From Nostoc sp. NMS8 (lineage in GTDB: Bacteria; Cyanobacteriota; Cyanobacteriia; Cyanobacteriales; Nostocaceae), in contig NZ_JABXKK010000088.1 in the NCBI RefSeq assembly GCF_017115045.1, positions 52,587 to 116,586 on the forward strand: 64,000 bases of DNA, read 5' to 3'. Below, piece by piece: positions 26,612-35,330 of this stretch. Position numbers and translations under genes: made by a program. Positions within the stretch are counted from its first letter, which is position 1. Every line of letters starts with the position of its first letter. The notes beneath the pieces were generated by a model. The model ran no database searches and had not been told where the DNA came from. It saw only the letters and a list, made by a program, of their open reading frames with translations.

Positions 26612-26671
26612 GTCCTATACTCGCTCCCTACTGCTGTACTATGTCCTATACACGCTCCCTACTGCTGTACA
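26612..26671. repeat. 31-bp direct tandem duplication
   Basis: GTCCTATACTCGCTCCCTAC followed by TGCTGTACTAT is repeated at once, with a T-to-A change and a slightly different end, at a 31-bp period. It lies between fbaA and tRNA-Lys and encodes nothing recognisable. Confidence 0.7.
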
Positions 26672-26783
26672 TTTAGCTACCCTATAACTAGTAGCTTTGG
26701 TAGCCCAGTATCCCAAATGCTTTTTACTAAAATTATAAATGAGGAGCGATCGCCCCTTTATTTCATCCAATAAATTTCTATAT

Positions 26784-26854
26784 GGGTCGCCCGGGATTCG
26801 AACCCGGAACTAATCGGTTAAAAGCCGAGTACTCTACCGTTGAGTTAGCGACCC
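26784..26854 (-). tRNA. tRNA-Lys (anticodon UUU)
   Basis: The minus strand folds as a full cloverleaf of 71 bases. The acceptor stem is GGGTCGC/GCGACCC, the anticodon arm is CTCGG-CTTTTAA-CCGAT with TTT at the anticodon, and the T arm is CCGGG-TTCGAAT-CCCGG. No CCA is encoded. It reads AAA and AAG lysine codons. Confidence 0.95.
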
Positions 26855-26915
26855 TTTCGCTGCGTTTCGCAACTTTGCCATCATAGCACAAACATCTGTA
26901 GATTTGTAAAGGGAT

Positions 26916-27785
26916 TTAGAAAAAATTTGCCGTTAACCTTATAGATGCTGTATGGCTAGCTCCTGGTGCTAACACAGTCAGGTTATCACCAGTATTGAGA
27001 GAGTTACGAGTCGCACTCCAAGGTTCTAAACAGTAGAATTCTTTGCCTTTGACTGTCCAAAATACCAGGTAGCTAGAGAAATCATCATAATCCAAGGTGA
27101 GTTTTAACTTCCGGCTGCGATCTATCGCGGTGGCCGATTGACTCGTTAACTGTCCAAAGGCAAAATCAATTTCATCACGGCTAAAGTCAAAATTGCCGTC
27201 AAAGGAGTGAATTTCCTTAGTTTGATTGTCTTGATACTGCTGAGAGGGAATTTCAAGCTCTAGCTGAGTTTTATCACCACACAGAAAGTACGGATGGAAA
27301 CCAGCCGAAAAGGGCATTGGTGTGGATGACAAGTTTTTATACTGCTGGCGGACTTCTAGGGTATTACCTTGAAGTTCGTAGGTGAAAGCCAGTTGAAAAT
27401 CAAAAGGATAAACAGCCTTGGTTTGCTTATTGCTATTCAGAACAACAGTGAGACTAGCTTGATCTTTAGTTTTTTGTTCTGTTGTTGACCACGGCAATTC
27501 ACGAGCAAAACCATGTTGTTTGAGAGTATATTTTTGACCGTTATGAGTGTAAGTATTATCTGGTAGATTGCCACAAATAGGAAACAAAATTGGATTCCCA
27601 CCTCTGACGCTCAACTCAGGATTAGTAAAGCGTTCAGTATCCAGGTAGAAAATTTCTTGCCCTTGAATACGCCAACGAGTTATGATACCACCGCGTTCGG
27701 GTACGACTTCCAACTGAGAACCAGCGGCTTCGTCAGAAAGAATATAGGTCTTGTACTGTTGCTGTTGAACTGCAATGCTAAACAC
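26916..27785 (-). CDS. Aldose 1-epimerase family protein
   Basis: The 289-residue protein has the galactose mutarotase-like beta-sandwich. LEVVPERGGIITRWRIQGQEIFYLD is near 20-45 and GGNPILFPICGNLPDN near 65-80. KQHGFARELPW contains the catalytic-type His, and PFSAGFHPYFLC is the second His region. It fits the subgroup acting on hexoses or hexose-6-phosphates (YeaD/GalM-like), interconverting alpha and beta anomers. Exact sugar is not determinable. It follows the tRNA gene and is read in the same direction as pdhA, 116 bp apart across a repeat. Confidence 0.85.
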   Translation of the reverse strand: MFSIAVQQQQYKTYILSDEAAGSQLEVVPERGGIITRWRIQGQEIFYLDTERFTNPELSVRGGNPILFPICGNLPDNTYTHNGQKYTLKQHGFARELPWSTTEQKTKDQASLTVVLNSNKQTKAVYPFDFQLAFTYELQGNTLEVRQQYKNLSSTPMPFSAGFHPYFLCGDKTQLELEIPSQQYQDNQTKEIHSFDGNFDFSRDEIDFAFGQLTSQSATAIDRSRKLKLTLDYDDFSSYLVFWTVKGKEFYCLEPWSATRNSLNTGDNLTVLAPGASHTASIRLTANFF

Positions 27786-27794
27786 AAATTTTAG

Positions 27795-27899
27795 TCCTGG
27801 GATTAGGGATTAGCGATTGGGGATTGGGGATTAACGATTGGGGATTAGGATTAAAATAACTCTTTCCCAGTTCCCAGTCCCCAGTCCCCAATTCCCAAA
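27795..27899. repeat. GGGGATT/CCCAGT short-repeat cluster between pdhA and epimerase gene
   Basis: Tandem GATTGGGGATTA-type units on the left are mirrored by CCCAGTCCCCAGTCCCCAATT units on the right, so the spacer can fold on itself. This is the same style of intergenic repeat as at 1421-1545, with a different unit. Confidence 0.7.
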
Positions 27900-27901
27900 A
27901 T

Positions 27902-28936
27902 TTATTCGTCTTCTGCAAACACGAAACGATATAACTCGCTGGGGTCTGGTTCAGGGCTGCTTTCGGCGAACTTAACTGCCTCGTCGATTACATCCTGAAT
28001 TTTACGATCAACAGCTTTAATCTCTTGCTCATCCGCCAGACTTTGCTCCAGCAAATAAGCTGCCAACTTCTTAATAGGGTCACGGGCGAACCAAAATTCT
28101 TTCTCCGCTTTGCTTCGCATTTCATCTGGATCTGCCAAGGAATGACCTCGGAAGCGGTAGGTAAGTGCTTCAATTAATGTTGGGCCTTCACCTGCACGGG
28201 CACGGGCTACAGCTTCTTGAGCCACTGCTCTTACTGCTAGTACATCCATACCATCGACTTCCACGCCCACCATGTTAAACACACTGGCTTTTTTATAAAT
28301 CTCTGGCTGGGAAGTGGCTCGTTCGTGAGACATACCAATGGCCCACTTATTATTTTCGACCACAAACAGAATTGGCAGTTTCCAGAGGGCTGCCATATTT
28401 AACGTCTCGAAAAACTGACCGTTGTTAGCTGCACCGTCGCCAAAAAAGCAAGCTGTAACTTGGTCAGCACTTTCATCTCCTAGCACTTCGCGGCGGTATT
28501 TGCTTTGAAAAGCCGCCCCAGCGGCTACAGGAATTCCCTCAGCCACAAAAGCGTAGCCACCAAGCAAGCGATGTTCGGCAGAAAACATGTGCATGGAACC
28601 ACCGCGCCCTTTGCTGCAACCTGTGGCTTTGCCAAACAATTCTGCCATTACCTCTCTTGCTGGTACACCCGCACTTAGAGCATGTACGTGGTCGCGGTAA
28701 GTACTACAAACGTAATCTTCACCTGGTCGCATTGACTGGACAACACCACTGCAAACGGCTTCTTGACCGTTGTACAAATGGACAAAACCAAACATTTTGC
28801 CCCTGTAGTACATTTCAGCGCACTTGTCTTCAAACAAGCGTCCTAATACCATGTCCTCATACAACCGTAACCCTTCTTCCTTCGTAATGTGCGTAGTAGC
28901 AGGATTAAATGTGGGTAAAGTACGCTCTTGAACCAT
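27902..28936 (-). CDS. pdhA: Pyruvate dehydrogenase E1 component, alpha subunit
   Basis: The 344-residue protein is the thiamine-diphosphate-binding subunit of pyruvate dehydrogenase. RGKMFGFVHLYNGQEAV and STYRDHVHALSAGVPAREVMAELFGKATGCSKGRGGSMHMF are characteristic. The ThDP motif runs from GDGAANNGQFFETLNMAALWKLPILFVVENN (GDG...NN). RFRGHSLADPDEMRSKAE is the phosphorylation-loop region. It decarboxylates pyruvate with PdhB and transfers the acyl group to E2. The other subunits are not adjacent, as is common in cyanobacteria. Confidence 0.95.
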   Translation of the reverse strand: MVQERTLPTFNPATTHITKEEGLRLYEDMVLGRLFEDKCAEMYYRGKMFGFVHLYNGQEAVCSGVVQSMRPGEDYVCSTYRDHVHALSAGVPAREVMAELFGKATGCSKGRGGSMHMFSAEHRLLGGYAFVAEGIPVAAGAAFQSKYRREVLGDESADQVTACFFGDGAANNGQFFETLNMAALWKLPILFVVENNKWAIGMSHERATSQPEIYKKASVFNMVGVEVDGMDVLAVRAVAQEAVARARAGEGPTLIEALTYRFRGHSLADPDEMRSKAEKEFWFARDPIKKLAAYLLEQSLADEQEIKAVDRKIQDVIDEAVKFAESSPEPDPSELYRFVFAEDE

Positions 28937-29760
28937 TATTTTTGAGTATCCCTGTTGTACAACTTAAAGTTACGGTCTTAAAATAAGTTGGTCTGATAAC
29001 AACTCAGCTTTTAACAGGCTAGCGTTTGCAAGACTCAACAATCAAACTTTATTTATGCACCAAAAAAGGGTCTTAGGGAATAGCTGAAGTTTTAATTTTT
29101 GATTTTTAACTTTTCAGCCCATGCCCCGTAAGGATTTGACTCTAACGGCAATATTTACCGCTTTGGGTTTTTCTCTCTCACCGAAACAGTGCTGAGTAAA
29201 AAGATTCATAAGTATTACGTCTTACTCAGCACTCCTAAATATTCCCCTTCATAGACTAGCAATCAAGATAGGTTGCTTTCTGCATATCCATTAACAATTT
29301 AAAAAAAAGAAGCAAAAGTCCTTGTACCCAAATCGATAATTGTAATTAAAGGTTAATTATGATATGATTTGCTTCTCCTGTTATCAGGGTCAATCCTCAA
29401 TAGTGGTATTTTTGTTACCCTCTACTGGGAAAGTCCCGAAAAAATCAATTATCAATAGATTCTTGCAACCACAACATTTATGCCGTGATTAAAAGCGGTA
29501 GTTGTGGTTTGTGGTATCGAAGGCTGATAATAGTTGTGTTAAACAAAAATACTAAGAAATAAGACAAAAAATTGAGGCTTTCTAGGCGAAAACAAAAAAT
29601 TAGTACTAGAATGTGACTCAAAATTTCGGGAAGGTACAAAACAAGTTGTTGCAATATACACTTGTAGAGTAAATTCTACACGGCATTATTATGGCACGGT
29701 TTTACAGGCCTGGAACGCTCTAGGTGAATTATGTTGATCACGGTGCAGGGGAAGTAGGCT
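28937..29760. other. Intergenic region upstream of pdhA and ftn2
   Basis: About 820 bases hold two divergent promoters. An inverted repeat, AGTGCTGAGTAA near 29188 and TTACTCAGCACT near 29221, is a heptamer-style repeat. I see no gene or RNA fold here with confidence. Confidence 0.5.
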
Positions 29761-32067
29761 GTGCGAATTCCGCTAGATTACTACCGAATTTTAGGACTAC
29801 CGTTAGCGGCAAGTGAAGAACAATTGCGGCAGGCATACAGCGATCGCATTGTACAATTGCCACGACGTGAGTATTCTCAGGCAGCAATTTCTTCTCGTAA
29901 ACAACTCATAGAAGAAGCTTACGTGGTTTTATCAGATCCAAAACAACGCAGTACCTACGATCAGCTTTATCTTGCTCACGCCTATGACCCTGATAACCTT
30001 GCTGCTGCCGCAGTAGCACTGGAAAATCGCCCAGAAAGCACCAAACGGGGTAGTGACATCCAAAGTCTAGGTATCGAAATTACCCAAGACGAATTAGTTG
30101 GCGCTTTATTAATTTTGCAGGAGTTGGGGGAATACGAACTTGTATTAAAACTAGGTCGTCCGTACCTGGTAAATAAAAATGGTGCTACAAGTGCAAGAAA
30201 AAGCAATAATTTAGCAGACGAAGAAATACACGAAAGTGCTGAACATCCCGATGTTGTTCTCACTGTTGCACTTGCTTGTCTAGAATTAGGTCGCGAACAG
30301 TGGCAGCAAGGTCACTACGAAAATGCCGCCATATCCTTAGAAACTGGTCAAGAACTGTTAGTACGCGAAGGGTTATTTTCAAGTGTCCAGGCGGAAATTC
30401 AGGCGGATCTTTACAAATTGCGGCCATATCGAATTTTAGAGTTGTTGGCACTGCCTCAAGAGAAAACTGCCGAACGCAGCCAAGGTTTAGAATTATTACA
30501 AAATCTCTTAGAAGATCGTGGCGGAATTGATGGCACGAACAACGATGACTCTGGTTTAAATATAGATGACTTTCTGCGTTTTATCCAGCAGTTACGCAAC
30601 CACTTAACAGTCGCAGAACAGCACAAGTTATTTGAAGCCCAAAGCAAACGTAATTCTGCTGTTGCCACTTATTTAGCTGTTTATGCCTTGATAGCACGGG
30701 GATTTGCTCAACGGCAACCGGCTTTAATTCGTCAAGCAAGACAAATGCTCATACGTCTGGGTAAGCGCCAAGATGTGCATTTAGAACAGTCGCTATGTGC
30801 TTTACTCTTAGGACAAACTGAAGAAGCAACCCGTGTTTTAGAACTTAGTCAAGAGTACGAAGCTTTAGCTTTTATTCGCGAAAAATCTCAAGACTCTCCA
30901 GATTTGTTACCAGGGCTGTGTCTATATGCAGAACAGTGGTTGCAACACGAAGTATTTCCCCATTTTCGAGATTTAGCAAACCAGCAAGCTTTTCTAAAAG
31001 ATTACTTTGCTAACCAACAGGTACAAGCTTATTTAGAAGCACTGCCAACGGATGCAGAAACAACTAATGAATGGGCTGTAATTAACCCCCAATATTTTAC
31101 CAAGCCGCAGACAAATAATTCGCCTTTCCCTAACAATTCAACTAGGAATTCAGGGAAATTTAATCACAACAGAACACCTGACCTAGATTTGCCAGAAACA
31201 CCAACAAAAGAGATACCCGAATATTCAAATTTCTCACCACCTATATGGAATTCATCAGAGAGTGTAAAATCAGAGGTTCCTGCTGCTGAACGGACGAGCA
31301 GAGGCACTAATCAGCATTTGAATGGTTCAGCTAAAAGTGCTACATCTAATCATAATCAAAAGCGTCGCCGGAGAAAACCGACTCCATCTGCTAGCCGAGT
31401 ACGTGTACCAGATAATCGCCCTCATTCGCGTCGTCCCCGGCGGCGGCGAACCTTTGCTAACACCATCGAAGGCAAAACACGCCTGGTATGGAGAGTATTT
31501 ATTTCTTTGGTGAGTCTATTAGTTTTCTGGGTGTTAGCCACAACAACTTTTGGATGGTTAAAAAATCTGTTTTTTCCTACACGAAATGCACCTGTTTCAC
31601 AGTTGTTTATACAAATAAATGAACCACCAACACTTATTCCCCCTCCAAATAGTAAACCACAACCAACAGATGGCCCTTTAACAGATGCAACGGCAGAAGA
31701 AGTTATTCAGAATTGGCTATCTACCAAAGCCGAAGCTTTAGGGCCGAATCATAAGATTAATAATTTAGAGAATATTTTAACTGGTTCAGCTTTGTCTCAA
31801 TGGCGGCTGATTGCTCAACAAGATAAGACAGACAACCGCTACCGCAAGTACGATCATAGCCTGAAGGTGGAATCTGTAGATAAAATTGAGTTATTTGCAG
31901 ATCGTGCCGCAGTGGTAGCTACGGTGAAGGAAGCGACACAGTTATATGAAAATGGTCAGTTTCAAAAGTCTTCTAGCGACAATCTGCGAGTTCGGTATGA
32001 TTTGATTCGAGAACGAGGTAAATGGCATATTCAGAGTGCATCTGTTGTGAATCAGATAATTAGATAA
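29761..32067 (+). CDS. ftn2: Cell division protein Ftn2/ZipN (ARC6 homologue)
   Basis: The 768-residue protein starts at GTG. It opens with a J-like domain (LDYYRILGLPLAASEEQLRQAYSDR, residues 5-30; YDQLYLA near 68). A long helical region follows (about 100-440), then a Ser/Asn-rich linker and a basic stretch (KRRRRKPTPSASRV). One transmembrane helix lies near 580-605 (VFISLVSLLVFWVLATTTFGW). The C-terminal IMS/DUF4101 domain (EEVIQNWLSTKAEALG...VRYDLIRERGKWHI) would lie in the periplasm. In cyanobacteria and plastids this protein anchors FtsZ rings at the inner membrane, and mutants are filamentous. The gene stands alone. Confidence 0.93.
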   Translation: MRIPLDYYRILGLPLAASEEQLRQAYSDRIVQLPRREYSQAAISSRKQLIEEAYVVLSDPKQRSTYDQLYLAHAYDPDNLAAAAVALENRPESTKRGSDIQSLGIEITQDELVGALLILQELGEYELVLKLGRPYLVNKNGATSARKSNNLADEEIHESAEHPDVVLTVALACLELGREQWQQGHYENAAISLETGQELLVREGLFSSVQAEIQADLYKLRPYRILELLALPQEKTAERSQGLELLQNLLEDRGGIDGTNNDDSGLNIDDFLRFIQQLRNHLTVAEQHKLFEAQSKRNSAVATYLAVYALIARGFAQRQPALIRQARQMLIRLGKRQDVHLEQSLCALLLGQTEEATRVLELSQEYEALAFIREKSQDSPDLLPGLCLYAEQWLQHEVFPHFRDLANQQAFLKDYFANQQVQAYLEALPTDAETTNEWAVINPQYFTKPQTNNSPFPNNSTRNSGKFNHNRTPDLDLPETPTKEIPEYSNFSPPIWNSSESVKSEVPAAERTSRGTNQHLNGSAKSATSNHNQKRRRRKPTPSASRVRVPDNRPHSRRPRRRRTFANTIEGKTRLVWRVFISLVSLLVFWVLATTTFGWLKNLFFPTRNAPVSQLFIQINEPPTLIPPPNSKPQPTDGPLTDATAEEVIQNWLSTKAEALGPNHKINNLENILTGSALSQWRLIAQQDKTDNRYRKYDHSLKVESVDKIELFADRAAVVATVKEATQLYENGQFQKSSSDNLRVRYDLIRERGKWHIQSASVVNQIIR

Positions 32068-32288
32068 ATTGGAATTTTGAAGTTATCTCTATAACTTAGC
32101 TCTGCGCTGAACTGTTCCCTTAGAAGGCTTTAATAATTCAGTAATCTGACAAATCAACAATATAACAAGACAAATTTGTATAGGTTGAGAAAGCTAATTC
32201 CCAGAAATCGTCGTCCGATTATGCTGATTTCACTGAATTCTGTGGGAATACTTATAAATGGAAGCCTAAATATTCCTCGAAGAGCATT

Positions 32289-32909
32289 ATGTTTGGAAAG
32301 ATTACAGCAGCATTTAAGAAGTCTAGAAAATTTCTAAAAAGAAGCCTAGAAGAATACATTATATTTAGCTCAGGTGCTAAACAGTTGACTTTGACCAAAA
32401 AAATGGTTTTACTTCTCTGTCAACAAGCCGAATCTAGAGTTGACCAATTAAAAAGTCTAAAACCACACTCTGAAGAGGGACTTATTGCAACAATAGAATA
32501 CAATAAGATTCAAGTACAATTACATTTTACTCCTGAGAAAATAACTCTTAATAAAGATTATCTTGAAGGGGAACTTCGCTTATTGAAACCTCCTGAATTT
32601 GATACTGAATCCATTGTTTATCGTTACCTCATTGCAGGTTGGAAAACATTTTTAGGAGGTAAACTTCCCAATGAAGCTTTACCAAAAGAGGTTAGAATTG
32701 AAAATGATAAGGTTTACTATACTCTTGCTCGAAATCAATTGCAGCTTTTAGATGACCTTTTCTATAGTCTTGAAAATGGTTCTGCTTTGATTACTAACCT
32801 TAAACAAGGAAATTTAACTATTGAAACTTCAGTAGCTTTAAGTTGGAATAATATCAAGCTTCAAAATCTACTTCAACTTCTGAATCTCAAAGTAAAAACA
32901 GAGAAATAG
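32289..32909 (+). CDS. Hypothetical protein
   Basis: The 206-residue protein is not recognised. It has no signal peptide or transmembrane segment. The N-terminus is basic (KKSRKFLKRSLEEY) and amphipathic, and the rest alternates strands and helices (IEYNKIQVQLHFTPEKITLN; WKTFLGGKLPNEALPKEV). Codon use matches neighbouring genes, it starts at a plausible ATG and is convergent with dhaL, 15 bp from its stop codon, so it looks like a real gene. No function is proposed. Confidence 0.6.
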   Translation: MFGKITAAFKKSRKFLKRSLEEYIIFSSGAKQLTLTKKMVLLLCQQAESRVDQLKSLKPHSEEGLIATIEYNKIQVQLHFTPEKITLNKDYLEGELRLLKPPEFDTESIVYRYLIAGWKTFLGGKLPNEALPKEVRIENDKVYYTLARNQLQLLDDLFYSLENGSALITNLKQGNLTIETSVALSWNNIKLQNLLQLLNLKVKTEK

Positions 32910-32924
32910 TTTTTATTTAAGGCT

Positions 32925-33569
32925 TTACTCTTTGTCAAAGGAACTTTCTAACACCCCTAATAAACTCTTCAACATCAAATAAGCAGAAGTCCCTCCTGGG
33001 TCTGGATGTCCAATACTCCGTTCACCCAGGTAGCTAGCCCGTCCCTTTTTCGCCTGCATTGGTATAGTTTTCTCCAACCCACTTTGGGCTGCTGCTACAG
33101 CCTCTTGCATAGCTTCTAGTGTCCCCTTACTTTCTCCTACAGCTTGCCTAAAAGCGGCTACAGCCGGAGATAGCACATCAATCATCGTTTTGTCTCCTAG
33201 TTGCGCTTTGCCGCGTTGTAGCACACCGTCTAAGCCTGCTTGGAGTAATCCTAAAATATCTTGTTCTGTTAATTCTTGCTTACCAACTACTGCTGTACTG
33301 GCTCGTAAAAACCAGGTGCCATAAAGAGGGCCACTAGCACCGCCAATGGAAGAGATTAAGGTCATACTCACAGCTTTGAGAATGCTGCTGATGTCTTTGT
33401 CTGTAAGAGTTGGTAACTGAGCGCTTACCTTTTTGAAACCGCGATCCATATTGATCCCGTGGTCAGCATCTCCGATCGCAGCATCTAATTCTGTCAAATA
33501 TGATTTATTCTGCTCTATCTCGGTTGCATAAGCTTGCAACCATTGTAATATCTGCGTCTGACTCAACAT
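32925..33569 (-). CDS. dhaL: Dihydroxyacetone kinase subunit DhaL
   Basis: The 214-residue all-helical protein carries the nucleotide and Mg binding motif LDAAIGDADHGINMDRGF near 28-45, ISSIGGASGPLYGTWFLRA near 73-91 and RASYLGERSIGHPDPGGTSA near 178-197. DhaL supplies ADP/ATP to phosphorylate dihydroxyacetone held by DhaK. It lies 28 bp behind dhaK in the same direction. A phosphotransfer subunit (DhaM) is not present next to it. Confidence 0.93.
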   Translation of the reverse strand: MLSQTQILQWLQAYATEIEQNKSYLTELDAAIGDADHGINMDRGFKKVSAQLPTLTDKDISSILKAVSMTLISSIGGASGPLYGTWFLRASTAVVGKQELTEQDILGLLQAGLDGVLQRGKAQLGDKTMIDVLSPAVAAFRQAVGESKGTLEAMQEAVAAAQSGLEKTIPMQAKKGRASYLGERSIGHPDPGGTSAYLMLKSLLGVLESSFDKE

Positions 33570-33597
33570 ATTAAAATAATTCGTAATTCATAATTAG

Positions 33598-34671
33598 TTA
33601 AATTCCCCAGCGCCAACTTGTTGTTTTTACTGGTGCGTCCCATAGCCGGATCATCTCATCATCTAATTTCAGCAGGGTAATGGAACAACCTTGCATTTCT
33701 AGAGATGTGATGTAAGGGCCTATCAAGTTTCGCACAATTTGCAATCCTTGCTGTTCGCAGATTTGGGCGAGTTTGCGGTAAACAAGATACAGTTCGGAAA
33801 TCGGGGTTCCACCCATACTATTGACGAAAGCTAACAAGCGATCGCCTTTGGTAAATGGGAGATTTGTTAGTTCTATATCTATCCATTCTTCTTTGTCTTC
33901 ATCCCACTCGCGGAGTATGCGGCTGTATGCTGCATCTTCAAGGAGCGATCGCGTCAAAATTTCGGTAATTTCGTCTACTGGTTTGATGGATGTACGCTCT
34001 GTTCCTGGCTCACCGTGAATACCGATACCTAATTCGATTTCGCGATCGCTCAATTCAAATGTCGGTGTTCCATTAGCGGGCACTGTACAGGATGTTAGAG
34101 CAATTCCCATACTCCGCCCATTCAGATTGACTCGGCGGCATAAATTTGCTATTTGTGGCAAATCATACCCAGCCTCAGCCGCCGCGCCACAAATTTTTTC
34201 CGCCAGGATTGTTGTTCCTACGCCCCGCCGTCCTTGGGTATAGAGGCTATCTTTCACTGCTACATCATCATCAATCAAAATATTTAGCACCCGAATGCCT
34301 TCACCACGGGCTAATTCTGTTGCGATATCAAAATTCATCACATCGCCACTGTAATTTTTGACGATATAAAGGATACCTGAACCTCCATCTACAAGCTTTG
34401 CTGCTTCTAGCATTTGGTCGGGAGTTGGTGAAGTGAAAACCTCCCCAGGACAAGCTGCATCCAGCATTCCTTTGCCGACGAAGCCAGCGTGCATTGGTTC
34501 ATGTCCACTGCCACCACCAGAAATAATTGCTACTTTACCCTGTATTGGTGCATCGGCTCGATAGACAAAAGTCGGATCGTAGTTCAGTTTAATTAAATCG
34601 GAATGAGCCGCCGCCATACCTTCTAGACTTTCCCGCACAAAGTCTTCCGGCTTGTTGATCAGCTTTTTCAT
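33598..34671 (-). CDS. dhaK: Dihydroxyacetone kinase subunit DhaK
   Basis: The 357-residue protein contains GGGSGHEPMHAGFVGKGMLDAA (52-73), the substrate pocket, and GIGIHGEPGTERT, whose His at 219 forms the hemiaminal link to dihydroxyacetone. NYSGDVMNFD and RRGVGTTILAEKICGAAAE are also typical. With DhaL it would make dihydroxyacetone phosphate, feeding the aldolase reaction (fbaA is 8 kb away). A MITE-like repeat begins 38 bp upstream of its start. Confidence 0.93.
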   Translation of the reverse strand: MKKLINKPEDFVRESLEGMAAAHSDLIKLNYDPTFVYRADAPIQGKVAIISGGGSGHEPMHAGFVGKGMLDAACPGEVFTSPTPDQMLEAAKLVDGGSGILYIVKNYSGDVMNFDIATELARGEGIRVLNILIDDDVAVKDSLYTQGRRGVGTTILAEKICGAAAEAGYDLPQIANLCRRVNLNGRSMGIALTSCTVPANGTPTFELSDREIELGIGIHGEPGTERTSIKPVDEITEILTRSLLEDAAYSRILREWDEDKEEWIDIELTNLPFTKGDRLLAFVNSMGGTPISELYLVYRKLAQICEQQGLQIVRNLIGPYITSLEMQGCSITLLKLDDEMIRLWDAPVKTTSWRWGI

Positions 34672-34708
34672 AATCCGTGTTTGGTTAAAAGGGTGCTAAA
34701 ACCCAGGT

Positions 34709-34830
34709 TATAGCGCTTCTGGTTTGTATGCAATATAGTTTGACCTCTCTCCAAATCTCTCTCCTAAAAAGAGAGAAACTTTGACTTTTCCGGTCTTTCG
34801 CGTCGGGAAGGGGATTAGGTTTTTCTAGAT
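34709..34830. mobile_element. Second copy of the TATAGC-ended MITE-like repeat (partial)
   Basis: TATAGCGCTTCTGGTTTGTA, followed by TGCAATATA, matches the reverse complement of the right end of the element at 25141-25279. The GACCTCTCTCC and GAGAGAAACTTTGA interior also matches. The distal end is degenerate and its inverted repeat is not clear, so this copy looks decayed. Confidence 0.55.
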
Positions 34831-34880
34831 GGCGTAAAAAGTCAGTTATTTTTTAATGTCAATCCAAAGATTCGATTAAC

Positions 34881-35306
34881 TCAATACACTTGTGCATTTG
34901 CTGGCGTATTGGTTTCTCTATCGGTATGAAACCTTCGTCCATGACCTGGTAGCACCCATTCAAAAGAGTAATTAGCCAAATTACGCATTGATTTAATCTG
35001 TCCTGACCAAGAATACCAGCAGAAACCGTGGAATGCAGCCAGTTGATGCAAGCTTTCTGACCAAGCGAGATGATCGCCAGTGAACAGAAACTTATTTTTA
35101 TAGAGTAGGACTGTTTGTCCTTTGATGTGATCGGGAACTGGGATAATTAATAAATCTGGAGTCAAGGCAAATGGTTCAGAACCAGTTAGCTGTATTTCTA
35201 CATTGCGAGTATCCGCAGTAATATCATCAGTGTGGAGGATGCGATCGCACTGAAAATGCTCGGCAAATTTTTGATGATCTGCCATATCATCCTTATGAGT
35301 TAGGTA
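34881..35306 (-). pseudogene. Metallo-beta-lactamase-fold hydrolase, N-terminal half missing
   Basis: The readable part corresponds to the C-terminal part of an MBL-fold protein. LTHKDDMADHQKF just before the first ATG (35285) resembles the degenerate HxHxDH segment of this subgroup. LLYKNKFLFTGDHLAW and WVLPGHGRRFHTD supply the later metal-ligand-type Asp and His. The homologous frame is open only back to about 35312, where a stop appears; the usual first hundred or so residues are gone. The break lies about 20 bp from the end of the pPIWI_RE gene, so the gene was probably cut when the island arrived or rearranged. The remaining 134-codon frame could be expressed but would lack half its fold. 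Confidence 0.7.
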
Positions 35307-35330
35307 CTTTCGTTATGCCTGACGTTAAAT

